A DNA stretch of 22,855 nucleotides from JBOHPP01 sp050731755 (lineage in GTDB: Bacteria; Methylomirabilota; Methylomirabilia; Rokubacteriales; CSP1-6), in NCBI GenBank assembly GCA_050731755.1, contig JBOHPP010000089.1:1-22855 (forward strand), written 5' to 3'. Of the stretch, positions 1-6,648 are shown piece by piece (the stretch's first letter is position 1; each line of letters opens with the position of its first letter). Under the pieces are notes generated by a model. That model saw only the letters and a list, made by a program, of their open reading frames with translations. It was not told the origin of the DNA and did no database searches. The position numbers and the translations under genes are program-made.

Positions 1-12
1 CTCCAGGGTCAT
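1..12 (-). CDS. Start of next gene, probably modB (partial)
   Basis: An ATG at 12-10 overlaps the TGA stop of the modA gene in an ATGA arrangement, and the frame stays open to the window edge (M-T-L-E). Four-base overlaps of this kind are typical of translationally coupled genes in ABC-transporter operons. In molybdate operons the gene after modA is normally modB, the permease. Only four codons are visible, so the identity is inferred from position alone. Confidence 0.4.
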
Positions 13-785
13 CGGCCGCCGGTGGGCGCCGGCTCGAAGCCGAGCCGCTTGAGCACGGCCTGCGCCGCCGGACTCACCAGGAACTCGACGAAGGCGCGGG
101 CCGGCTCGGGCGCGCGAGTGGCCTTCACGACGGCCGCCGGGTAGAGGATGGGACGGTGCGTGTCGTCGGAGAACGCAAAGGCGAGCCGGACGCGGCCGAG
201 CCGCTGCACGGCGTCCGTGGCGTAGACGAAGCCGATATCCACCTCACCGCGGACGACGTAGTCGAGCACCTGGCGGACGTTTTCGGCGAAGATCAGCCGC
301 GGCCGCACGCGGTCCCACAGGTTCAGAGAGCGCAGGCTCTCCTCGGCGTACTGGCCGGCCGGCACCGTCTTGGGGTTGCCGATGGCAATGCGCTGCACGC
401 GCCGGTCCAGGAGATCGGAGGGCCCAGGCACGTCGAGCGGCGAGTCGGTGGGACGGATGGCGACCAGCACGTTGCTGGCGAACACGCGCCTGGTGGAGGC
501 GAGCAGGAGCCCGGCCCGCTCCAGCTCGTCCACCTGGCGCTGGGCCGCCGACACGAAGACGTCCACCGGAGCGCCGGCCTCGATCTGCTTCTGCAGCTCG
601 CCGGACGCTCCGAAGTTGTAGCGGAGCGTCACGCCCGGCCGGCCCTCGAGGAAGCGGCGGCCGATCTCCTCCACCGCCTCCTTCATGCTGACGGCGACGG
701 AGAGGGTCAGCTCCGGGGCGGCAGCCACGGGCGCGCCGATCGACAGGAGGACGGCGAGCAGGCCCAGCACCGCGAGACCCTTCAT
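9..785 (-). CDS. modA: Molybdate-binding periplasmic protein ModA
   Basis: This is a 258-residue solute-binding protein of a molybdate/tungstate ABC transporter; it captures the oxyanion in the periplasm and passes it to the permease. Residues 1 to about 23 form a signal peptide (MKG, a hydrophobic core, then APVAAA). The mature part begins LTLSVAVSMKEAVEEIG, and NFGASGELQKQIEAGAPVDVF at about 57-77 is characteristic of ModA. The PAGQYAEESL stretch and the C-terminal FVEFLVSPAAQAVLKRLGF are also typical. Length is normal for the family. The ATG is preceded by GGAGGA about 5 bases upstream. It lies 16 bases behind the molybdenum-hydroxylase large subunit, so it is probably the last visible member of that operon. 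Whether it prefers molybdate or tungstate cannot be told from sequence. Confidence 0.93.
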   Translation of the reverse strand: MKGLAVLGLLAVLLSIGAPVAAAPELTLSVAVSMKEAVEEIGRRFLEGRPGVTLRYNFGASGELQKQIEAGAPVDVFVSAAQRQVDELERAGLLLASTRRVFASNVLVAIRPTDSPLDVPGPSDLLDRRVQRIAIGNPKTVPAGQYAEESLRSLNLWDRVRPRLIFAENVRQVLDYVVRGEVDIGFVYATDAVQRLGRVRLAFAFSDDTHRPILYPAAVVKATRAPEPARAFVEFLVSPAAQAVLKRLGFEPAPTGGR

Positions 786-801
786 CTGGTCCTCCTCCCG
801 A

Positions 802-3129
802 TCAGGGCCTTACTATGCCATCGCTCGCGGCCAGCAGCGCCATCGTGATGCGCTCGGGCGTGAGCGGCGCCTCGGTGATCCTGACTCCGGTCGCGTCCTC
901 GATGGCGTTGGCGATGGCGGCCGGCGCCGGGATGATCGGCGGCTCGCCGACGCCGCGAGCGCCGAAGGGTCCGGAGGGCGAGGGCTTCTCGACGATGATC
1001 GTCTCGAGGTCGGGCAGGTCGGCCGCGGTGAGCTTCCGGTAGTCGAGCAGACTCGGGTTCATGAGCCGGCCGTCGCCGTCGTACATCAGGGCCTCGGTGA
1101 GGGCCATGCCGAGGCTCTGAACGGCACCGCCCTGCATCTGGCCCTCGACGCCGAGCGGGTTGATCGCCCGCCCGACGTCCTGGACGACCACGAAATCGTG
1201 GATCGTGACCTCTCCCGTCTCGGGATCGACCTCGATACGCGCGAGCTGGGCGGCGAAGGCCGGCGCCTGCTGGGAGAAGGCCGGACGGCTCACGCCGAGG
1301 ACCGGGGGCGTCTTCGACATATAAAGGTTGCCCTTCTTGCCGATCTGGGCCAGGGTGATGCCCCGGTCGGGCATACCCCGGACGATCACGCGGCCATCCA
1401 CGATCTCCAGATCGTGGATGGAGGCTTCCAGCTCGGCGGCCGCGATCTCCAGCGTCTGACCGCGGGCATCCTGCGCCGCCTGCAGGACTGCCGCGCCGAC
1501 CGTGTAGACCGTCTTGCTGCCGGCGCTGAGGCCGGTGACCGGCGCCGTGTCGGTGTCGCCGGTGGTGATCCGGACCTTCTCGATGTCGACGCCATAGGCC
1601 GACGCGGCGATCTGGGCCAGCGCGATGTTGGTGCCGGCGATGTCGACCTGGCCGGTGAGCACGCTCAGCGTGCCGTCGGGGTTCAGGCGGACGGTCGCGC
1701 CGGTGGGCTGCAGGCCTCCGAGCCATCCGCCGAGCGCCAGGCCCGTGCCGCGCACCCCGCGACCGTCGGCGCCGCTGGCCTTCCACTCGGCCCGGCTCTT
1801 CCAGAGCGGATGCTCGGCGATCCGGTCCAGCACCTCTCGGGCTCCGTTGCTCTGCCAGGGCTGGCCGTTGGCCATCGGGTCGCCCTCGACGATCAGATGG
1901 CGCCGGCGGAACTCCACCGGGTCCAGGCCCAGCGCGCGAGCGATCTGCTGCATGTGCGAATCGATGGCGAAGATCGTCTGGGGGGCGACCGGCGCCCGAT
2001 AGGCGGCGACGCTCGGCTTGTGGGTGAGCACCTCGACCCCGCGGACGTCGAAGGCCGGCCACTTGTAGAGGCTGGCCAGGAACACCGCGCTCACCGTCAG
2101 CACCGTGCCGGAGAACGCGCCGGCTTCCAGGACCGTCTCGGCCTCGAGCGCCATGAGCGTGCCGTCGCGCTTCACTCCGGTCTTGAGCCGGATGATGACC
2201 TGCGGCGCCGGCATGCCCGCTTCCAGCTCCTCGCGCCGGGTCATCACGTAGCGCACTGGGCGGCCGGTGGCTCGGGCCAGGAGCGCAGTGATCGGCTCGC
2301 ACAGGGCCCGGATCTTGCCGCCGAACCCGCCCCCGCATTCCACCGGGATCACGCGGATCTGGTTCTCGGAGAGTCCGAGCACGTCGGCCACCTCGGAGCG
2401 CGTGTTGAACGAGCCCTGGGTGCTGGCCCAGAGGGTGAGGAATCCCGTGCGATCCCATTCGGCCAGCACAGCGTGCGGCTCCAGGTAGCCCTGATGCACC
2501 ATCGGCACGCGATAGGTCTTCTCGAGCACCAGGTCGGACTGGGCAAAGCCCTGGGCCGCGTCTCCCCGGTGCAGCCGCGACTGCTGGCTGATATTCACGG
2601 CCTTGGCCGGCCCGGCCTCGGTCTTGGCGACGGCGACCGCCGAGTGGGCCAGGGCCTCGCGGGTGTCGGCCTCGGTGCCGGCATCGGCGACCGGTGGGGC
2701 GCCGGGCTGCATGGATTGCAGCGGGTCGACGGCCGCCGGCAGCACCTCGTACACGACCTCGATGAGGTCGAGCGCCTCTTCGGCGATGGCCAGCTCGTCG
2801 GCCGCCACCGCGGCGACCGGCTGGCCGGCGAACACGACGCGATCGATCGCCAGCACGGCGTGGGCCCGCGTCGGCGCCTGGCGCTTGAGCTCGGGGATGT
2901 CGGCCGCGGCCAGAACGGCGCGGACGCCGGCCAACGCGCGGGCGCGACTGGTGTCGATCCTGACGATCCGGGCGTGAGCATGCGGGCTGCGGAGCAGCTT
3001 GGCGTGCAGGAGACCGCGGGGCTGGAGATCGGCCACGTACTGGACGCGGCCCGTGACCTTCTCCGGCCCGTCGGGCCGGGGGATGGCCAGCCCGACTCCC
3101 CGGACGTCGCGCGTGGTCTTCATCGTCAT
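802..3129 (-). CDS. Xanthine dehydrogenase/CO dehydrogenase-family molybdopterin-binding large subunit
   Basis: This 775-residue protein is the catalytic subunit of a three-subunit molybdenum hydroxylase, an enzyme class that oxidises purines, aldehydes, N-heterocycles or CO at a Mo-pterin cytosine dinucleotide centre. The N-terminal hammerhead domain begins GVGLAIPRPDGPEKVTGRVQY. The Mo-cofactor loop ECGGGFGGK lies near residue 265, and the QGGAVQSLGMAL and GARGVGEPP segments follow near the C-terminus, the latter carrying the expected catalytic Glu near residue 725. The active-site loop near residue 375 reads AYRAPVAP. It is not the AYRCSFR of true form I CO dehydrogenase nor the common AYRGAGRP, so the substrate is unknown. 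The open frame extends upstream, but ATG at 3129 follows the [2Fe-2S] subunit stop by 5 bases and fits family N-termini. Confidence 0.92.
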   Translation of the reverse strand: MTMKTTRDVRGVGLAIPRPDGPEKVTGRVQYVADLQPRGLLHAKLLRSPHAHARIVRIDTSRARALAGVRAVLAAADIPELKRQAPTRAHAVLAIDRVVFAGQPVAAVAADELAIAEEALDLIEVVYEVLPAAVDPLQSMQPGAPPVADAGTEADTREALAHSAVAVAKTEAGPAKAVNISQQSRLHRGDAAQGFAQSDLVLEKTYRVPMVHQGYLEPHAVLAEWDRTGFLTLWASTQGSFNTRSEVADVLGLSENQIRVIPVECGGGFGGKIRALCEPITALLARATGRPVRYVMTRREELEAGMPAPQVIIRLKTGVKRDGTLMALEAETVLEAGAFSGTVLTVSAVFLASLYKWPAFDVRGVEVLTHKPSVAAYRAPVAPQTIFAIDSHMQQIARALGLDPVEFRRRHLIVEGDPMANGQPWQSNGAREVLDRIAEHPLWKSRAEWKASGADGRGVRGTGLALGGWLGGLQPTGATVRLNPDGTLSVLTGQVDIAGTNIALAQIAASAYGVDIEKVRITTGDTDTAPVTGLSAGSKTVYTVGAAVLQAAQDARGQTLEIAAAELEASIHDLEIVDGRVIVRGMPDRGITLAQIGKKGNLYMSKTPPVLGVSRPAFSQQAPAFAAQLARIEVDPETGEVTIHDFVVVQDVGRAINPLGVEGQMQGGAVQSLGMALTEALMYDGDGRLMNPSLLDYRKLTAADLPDLETIIVEKPSPSGPFGARGVGEPPIIPAPAAIANAIEDATGVRITEAPLTPERITMALLAASDGIVRP

Positions 3130-3134
3130 GGCGG

Positions 3135-3608
3135 TCACCTCGCGGCCGCGGCGGCGGCTTCGCTGATGGCGGTGATCATCGTCGTGTAGCCCGTGCACCG
3201 GCAGAGGTTGCCGGCGATGCCGTAGCGGATCTCCTCGTGCGTGGGGCGCGGGTTCTCGGCCAGCAGGGCGGCCGCCGCCATCAAGACCCCGGGAATGCAG
3301 AACCCGCACTGGGGCACGCCGTGCCGAACGAACGCTGCTTGCAGCGGGTGGAGCGCATCCGGCCGGCCCAGTCCTTCGATCGTGCGGATCGCGCGACCGC
3401 CGGCCTGCACGGCCAGCATCAGACAGCTGGCCACCGGTTTGCCGTCGAGGTGGATCGTGCACGCTCCACAATCGCCGGTGCCGCACCCCTCCTTGGGGCC
3501 GGTGAGGCCCAGCCGCTCGCGCAGCGCCTCCAGCAGGGTCTCCCACGGTTGGACGAGCGTCTCCACCGCGTCGTCGTTGACCGTGCAGCTCAGGACATGC
3601 TTGGGCAC
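3135..3608 (-). CDS. [2Fe-2S] small subunit of molybdenum hydroxylase
   Basis: This 157-residue electron-transfer subunit carries two [2Fe-2S] clusters linking the Mo site to FAD. The plant-ferredoxin-type cluster is bound by Cys42, 47, 50 and 62 (GCGTGDCGAC, then ASC). The second, helical domain cluster is bound by Cys101, 104, 136 and 138 (CGFC and NLCRCTGY). All eight ligands are present and the length is normal for CoxS/XdhC-type proteins. The chosen start is GTG at 3608, with AGGAGG 8 bases upstream; the longer upstream open frame would run into the FAD subunit gene and has no family similarity. The gene sits between the FAD and Mo subunits in the common medium-small-large order. Confidence 0.95.
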   Translation of the reverse strand: MPKHVLSCTVNDDAVETLVQPWETLLEALRERLGLTGPKEGCGTGDCGACTIHLDGKPVASCLMLAVQAGGRAIRTIEGLGRPDALHPLQAAFVRHGVPQCGFCIPGVLMAAAALLAENPRPTHEEIRYGIAGNLCRCTGYTTMITAISEAAAAAAR

Positions 3609-3625
3609 GTCGTTGTCCTCCTTTC

Positions 3626-4492
3626 TCAGGCCCGTGCTCGCACGAGCGCGGTGTTCAGTGTCCGTCGCGTCAAGACGCGGACGAGATGACGGCGGAAGTC
3701 GGCCGACCCCCGCTGATCGCTGATCGGCCGGGCCGCCTCCGCCGCCAGCCCGGCCGCGTGCTCGATGAGCTCGCCCGTCGGCGGTCGCCCTTCCAGGGCC
3801 TGCTCGGCCTCCGTCACCCGCAATGGCGTCGGCGCCACGGCGGCCAGGGCGATCCGAGCCCGGGCGCACACCCCGTTCGAGAGGGTGAGCTGCGAGGCGA
3901 CTCCGACGACGGCGATGTCGAGCTCCCGCCGGGGCGTGTGGCGCAGGTAGTTCCCGCCGCTCCGCGGCCCCGGAGCCGGGATCACGATCTCGACCAGCAG
4001 CTCGTCGGGCGCGAGCACCGTGCGCCTCACGCCGACGAAGAACGCACTGAGGGGGACACGCCGCTCGCCCCGGGGGCCGGCGATGACCGCTTCCGCGTCC
4101 AGCACCAGGAGCGGGGGGGCCATGTCAGCCGAGGGCGCGGCGTTGCAGAGGTTGCCTCCCACCGTGGCCAGGTTGCGCACCTGCACCGATCCGACGAGCG
4201 CGCCGCTCTCGGCCAGCGCTCGATAGCGCGCCCGGACGCCCGGATCCACCTCGATCTCTCGCGCCGTCACCGCCGCCCCGAGCCGGAGTCCCCGCCCGCC
4301 GTCCCGATCGAGCGCCCGCAGGCGAGCCACTCTCGACAGGTCGACCACGCAGCGCGGCTTGAGCAGCCCGTTCTTGAGCTGGGGCAACAGGTCCGTCCCT
4401 CCGGCCAGCAGGCTGGCCTCGGGCCCGTGCGCGACGAGCGCGCGCAGGCACTCCTCCACGCTGCCGGGTTGGACAACCTCGAACCGTCTCAT
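3626..4492 (-). CDS. FAD-binding medium subunit of molybdenum hydroxylase
   Basis: This 288-residue flavoprotein subunit (CoxM/XdhB type) takes electrons from the Fe-S subunit and hands them to the external acceptor. The FAD pyrophosphate motifs LLAGGTDLLP (about 28-37) and TVGGNLCNAAPSAD (about 108-121) are intact, and the C-terminal CO-dehydrogenase flavoprotein domain includes ARIALAAVAPTPLR. The start ATG at 4492 has GGAGAGG 8 bases upstream. It follows tupB by 28 bases and precedes the [2Fe-2S] gene by 17 bases, so it probably shares a transcript with both. Nothing in the sequence fixes the physiological electron acceptor. Confidence 0.94.
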   Translation of the reverse strand: MRRFEVVQPGSVEECLRALVAHGPEASLLAGGTDLLPQLKNGLLKPRCVVDLSRVARLRALDRDGGRGLRLGAAVTAREIEVDPGVRARYRALAESGALVGSVQVRNLATVGGNLCNAAPSADMAPPLLVLDAEAVIAGPRGERRVPLSAFFVGVRRTVLAPDELLVEIVIPAPGPRSGGNYLRHTPRRELDIAVVGVASQLTLSNGVCARARIALAAVAPTPLRVTEAEQALEGRPPTGELIEHAAGLAAEAARPISDQRGSADFRRHLVRVLTRRTLNTALVRARA

Positions 4493-4520
4493 GAAATGAG
4501 CCTCTCCTTCCGCGGCGTCG

Positions 4521-5216
4521 TCAGGACGGGCGGCGCTGCTGGATCGACGTCAGCGCCACGTTGACGAGGAACACCAGAGCCAGGAGCATGATCGACAGCG
4601 CGATGGCGACGTCGAAGTTCCCCTTGCCGGTCTCGAGCACCATGGCCGTCGTCAGCGTCCGCGTCTGGCCCTTGATGTTACCGCCCACCATCATGGAGGC
4701 GCCGATCTCCGAGATGATGCCACCGAAGCCGGCCATGATGGCGGCCAACATGGGCAGGCGGGCCTGCCGCAGGACGACCCGGACCATCTGGGCCCGCGAA
4801 GCGCCCAGGCCCAGGAGCTGGAGCCGGAACACCTCGGGGACGTTCTGCACGGCGGCCAGGGTGATCCCCGTCACGATCGGCGCGGCGATGACGGCCTGGG
4901 CCACGACGATGGCGGCCGGGGTGTAGAGGATCTCCCAGGCCCCGAAGGGGCCGCTGCGCCAGAGCAGGAGCGAGACGAAGAGCCCCACCACCACCGGCGG
5001 CAGCCCCATGCCGGTGTTGACGGCGCTGATCAGAAGCGTCCGGCCGGGGAAGCGCGTCAAGGCCAGGACGACGCCCAGGGGGATGCCGGCGGCGAGGGCG
5101 ATGGCGGTGGCCGTGCCCGACACCTGGAGCGACAGCCAGAGGATGGCCCAGATCTCGGGGTCGGCGCCGAACAGGAGCCCGATCGCGCGCCGGAATCCCT
5201 CGGCGATGAGGTCCAC
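4521..5216 (-). CDS. tupB: Tungstate/molybdate ABC transporter permease TupB
   Basis: This 231-residue inner-membrane permease has about five hydrophobic helices and a clear EAA loop (LLGLGASRAQMVRVVLRQARLP, around residues 134-155), where the ATPase docks. It belongs to the BPD_transp_1 family; the GLPPVVVGLFVSLLLW and SEIGASMMVGGNIKGQTRTLTTAMVLETGKG segments are typical of TupB/ModB-type permeases. GTG at 5216 is the start, 3 bases after the tupA stop, so translation is probably coupled. The companion ATPase (TupC) is not next to it: the following gene is the FAD subunit of the molybdoenzyme. It may use a ModC encoded beyond the left edge of the window. Confidence 0.9.
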   Translation of the reverse strand: MDLIAEGFRRAIGLLFGADPEIWAILWLSLQVSGTATAIALAAGIPLGVVLALTRFPGRTLLISAVNTGMGLPPVVVGLFVSLLLWRSGPFGAWEILYTPAAIVVAQAVIAAPIVTGITLAAVQNVPEVFRLQLLGLGASRAQMVRVVLRQARLPMLAAIMAGFGGIISEIGASMMVGGNIKGQTRTLTTAMVLETGKGNFDVAIALSIMLLALVFLVNVALTSIQQRRPS

Positions 5217-5219
5217 CGC

Positions 5220-6059
5220 CTAGAAGTCCTCGTCCTTCTTGCCGGCGATGGGGACGAACAGCGGCCGGCCATATTTCTCGACCCCGAAGGTCCCGATGAT
5301 CTTCTGCGCCTCCGGAGACAGCATGAAGTCGGCGAACGCCGTGCCGCCGGCGGCGTTGACCCGGGGGCCGTTGGCGGGGTTGATCTCCATGACCGAGTAG
5401 ATGTTCAGCAGCGGCCGGTCGCCCTCGACCAGGACCGCGAGGTCGACACGCCGGGCGAAAGCCAGGAGCGTCGCGCGATCGGTCAGCGTATACGCCTGGC
5501 GGTCGTTGGCGATGCCCAGTGTGGCGCCCATGCCCTGACCCGACTCGATGTACCAGGGAGCGCCGGGCGCGACCCCCGCCCTTGCCCACAGACTTAGCTC
5601 GAGCGTGTGCGTGCCCGACTTGTCGCCGCGCGAGACGAAGCGCGCCTGGGCCGCGGCGATCTTCCGAAGGGCGGCGGTGGCGCTCGTGTCGCCCTTGATC
5701 CTCGCCGGATCGCCCGCCGGCCCCACGATGACGAAGTCGTTGTACATGACCAGCCGGCGGGTGTGCATCTTGCCTTCGGCCACGTACTTCTTTTCGACCT
5801 CGGGAGCGTGGGCCAGGGTCACGTCGGCCTCGCCCCGGGCGGCCAGGGCCAGCGCCTGACCCGTCCCCACCGAGATGGTCTTCATGGAGTACCCGCTCTT
5901 CCGCTCGAACAGCGGCACCAGGACGTCGAGCAGCCCGGAGTCCTGGGTGCTGGTGGTGGTGGAGAGGATGACCGTGCGCGACGCCGGCCCTTGGGCGTGG
6001 GCCGGCGCCACCGCCACGGCGAGGGCCAGGGCCAGCGGGATCCACCGCCGACGAACCAT
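5220..6059 (-). CDS. tupA: Tungstate-binding periplasmic protein TupA
   Basis: This 279-residue periplasmic solute-binding protein belongs to the TupA (tungstate) family. The signal peptide spans about residues 1-22 (MVRRRW, hydrophobic core, AHA). Family signatures follow in order: STTTSTQDSGLL, GTGQALALAARGEADV, NDFVIVGPAGDP, SRGDKSGTH, and ESGQGMGATL followed by AYTLTDRATLL. The TTTS and SRGDKSGTH stretches are the oxyanion ligands in characterised TupA proteins, which bind tungstate very tightly. ATG at 6059 has AGGAGG 5 bases upstream. The upstream gap of 59 bases contains a perfect palindrome and an AT-rich promoter-like stretch, so the gene may start its own transcript under the adjacent ModE-like regulator. 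Confidence 0.93.
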   Translation of the reverse strand: MVRRRWIPLALALAVAVAPAHAQGPASRTVILSTTTSTQDSGLLDVLVPLFERKSGYSMKTISVGTGQALALAARGEADVTLAHAPEVEKKYVAEGKMHTRRLVMYNDFVIVGPAGDPARIKGDTSATAALRKIAAAQARFVSRGDKSGTHTLELSLWARAGVAPGAPWYIESGQGMGATLGIANDRQAYTLTDRATLLAFARRVDLAVLVEGDRPLLNIYSVMEINPANGPRVNAAGGTAFADFMLSPEAQKIIGTFGVEKYGRPLFVPIAGKKDEDF

Positions 6060-6094
6060 ACCGTCCTCCTGGCACGAAAATCAGGTGGACCCAC

Positions 6095-6117
6095 GTATAT
6101 ATGCTTCTCGAAGCATA
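6095..6117 (-). promoter_or_regulatory. Palindromic operator with promoter-like TATATA upstream of tupA
   Basis: Arms TATGCTTC (6100-6107) and GAAGCATA (6110-6117) are exact reverse complements separated by 2 bases. On the minus strand the palindrome runs directly into CATATATAC, which could serve as a -10 box for tupA transcription. This is one of the few AT-rich spots in the region, and it lies between a ModE-type regulator and its likely target genes, so a regulator binding site is the simplest reading. The 2-base loop and lack of a T-run argue against a terminator. Confidence 0.6.
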
Positions 6118-6118
6118 A

Positions 6119-6493
6119 TCAAGCACCCCGGCGGCGGCGGCGGCGGCGACGGCGGAAGGAGCGGGCGAAGTGGCGCTCGACCACGGCGTCGAGCCCGGCG
6201 CGAAAGCGCCGGTAGCGGAGCAGGAAGTCCCGCCCCTCGGCGCTGAGCCGGGTGCCGCCGCGCGGTCCCCGCCCCCGCTCGCGCTCCAGGAAGGCGAAGC
6301 CGGCCGCCCGTTCCAGCTCGCGGAAGTAGCCCCAGGCGTTCCGGTAGGACATCCCCACCCGGCCCACGGCCTTGCCGAAGGAGCCGAGGCGGTCCACGAG
6401 CTCGAGCAGCTCGGCCCGGCCGTCGCCGAACTTGACGCGCCCGCCGAACACCACCCAGACCTTGAGCCGGGGTTTGGCCTTCGTCACCGGCAA
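6119..6493 (-). CDS. ModE-like molybdate-responsive transcription regulator (DNA-binding domain only)
   Basis: This protein of about 124 residues matches the N-terminal winged-helix domain of ModE (LysR-type HTH). Signatures include VWVVFGGRVKFGDGRAELLELVDRLGSFGKAVGRVGMSYRNAWGYFRELERAAGFAFLER and the wing RGRGPRGGTRLSAEG. It lacks the C-terminal TOBE/Mop domains that bind molybdate in E. coli ModE, so metal sensing must be absent, indirect or done by another protein. The C-terminus ends in an arginine run encoded by a CGG-type repeat. The start is either TTG at 6493 or GTG at 6487; neither has a good ribosome site. It lies upstream of tupA, with a palindrome just past its stop codon. Many single-domain ModE homologues flank molybdate or tungstate transport genes. 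Confidence 0.87.
   Translation of the reverse strand: MPVTKAKPRLKVWVVFGGRVKFGDGRAELLELVDRLGSFGKAVGRVGMSYRNAWGYFRELERAAGFAFLERERGRGPRGGTRLSAEGRDFLLRYRRFRAGLDAVVERHFARSFRRRRRRRRRGA
6129..6155 (+). repeat. CGG trinucleotide repeat coding an arginine tail
   Basis: Nine consecutive triplets on the plus strand read six CGG, one CGA and two CGG. On the minus strand they form the 3' end of the ModE-like gene, giving a run of arginines before the final Gly-Ala. Such a tract is prone to slippage. Confidence 0.85.
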
Positions 6494-6579
6494 TCGTCGC
6501 GAAGCCGGTCGAGATCGATCGAGAACTTCACCTTCCCCCGCCGCGCGCGGAGGCCCTCATACGCGGCCGCGGCGGCCAC
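6484..6579 (-). pseudogene. Possible 3' fragment of a decayed gene ahead of the ModE-like regulator
   Basis: A minus-strand frame closed by TAG at 6612-6610 reads on to TGA at 6486-6484. Its last part (AYEGLRARRGKVKFSIDLDRLRDD) looks like ordinary protein rather than a shadow, and its TGA overlaps a GTG start of the regulator as GTGA. No start with a ribosome site is visible and I do not recognise the family. It could be the remnant C-terminus of a lost upstream gene, or chance. Confidence 0.25.
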
Positions 6580-6601
6580 CGCCCCTCGCCGAGCGCGGCC
6601 A

Positions 6602-6624
6602 GCCGGTGGCTATCCGCCACCGGC
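6602..6624 (-). terminator. Hairpin downstream of the aldehyde dehydrogenase gene
   Basis: GCCGGTGGC (6602-6610) and GCCACCGGC (6616-6624) form a perfect 9-bp stem with a 5-base loop, 25 bases past the aldehyde dehydrogenase stop codon. No T-run follows on the minus strand, so this is a terminator-like or mRNA-stabilising hairpin rather than a textbook intrinsic terminator. Confidence 0.45.
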
Positions 6625-6648
6625 CGCGCCGTCGTCATGGCGAGATTC

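Noticed and set aside
802..3129. Annotation of the Mo subunit as carbon monoxide dehydrogenase CoxL
   Set aside because: The active-site loop lacks the Cys of AYRCSFR that holds copper in form I CO dehydrogenase, so only family membership is supported.
685..3189. Very long plus-strand open frame opposite the Mo subunit gene
   Set aside because: It is the antisense shadow of the large subunit. Its translation is low-complexity Gly/Arg/His-rich with no domain, as is common in GC-rich DNA.
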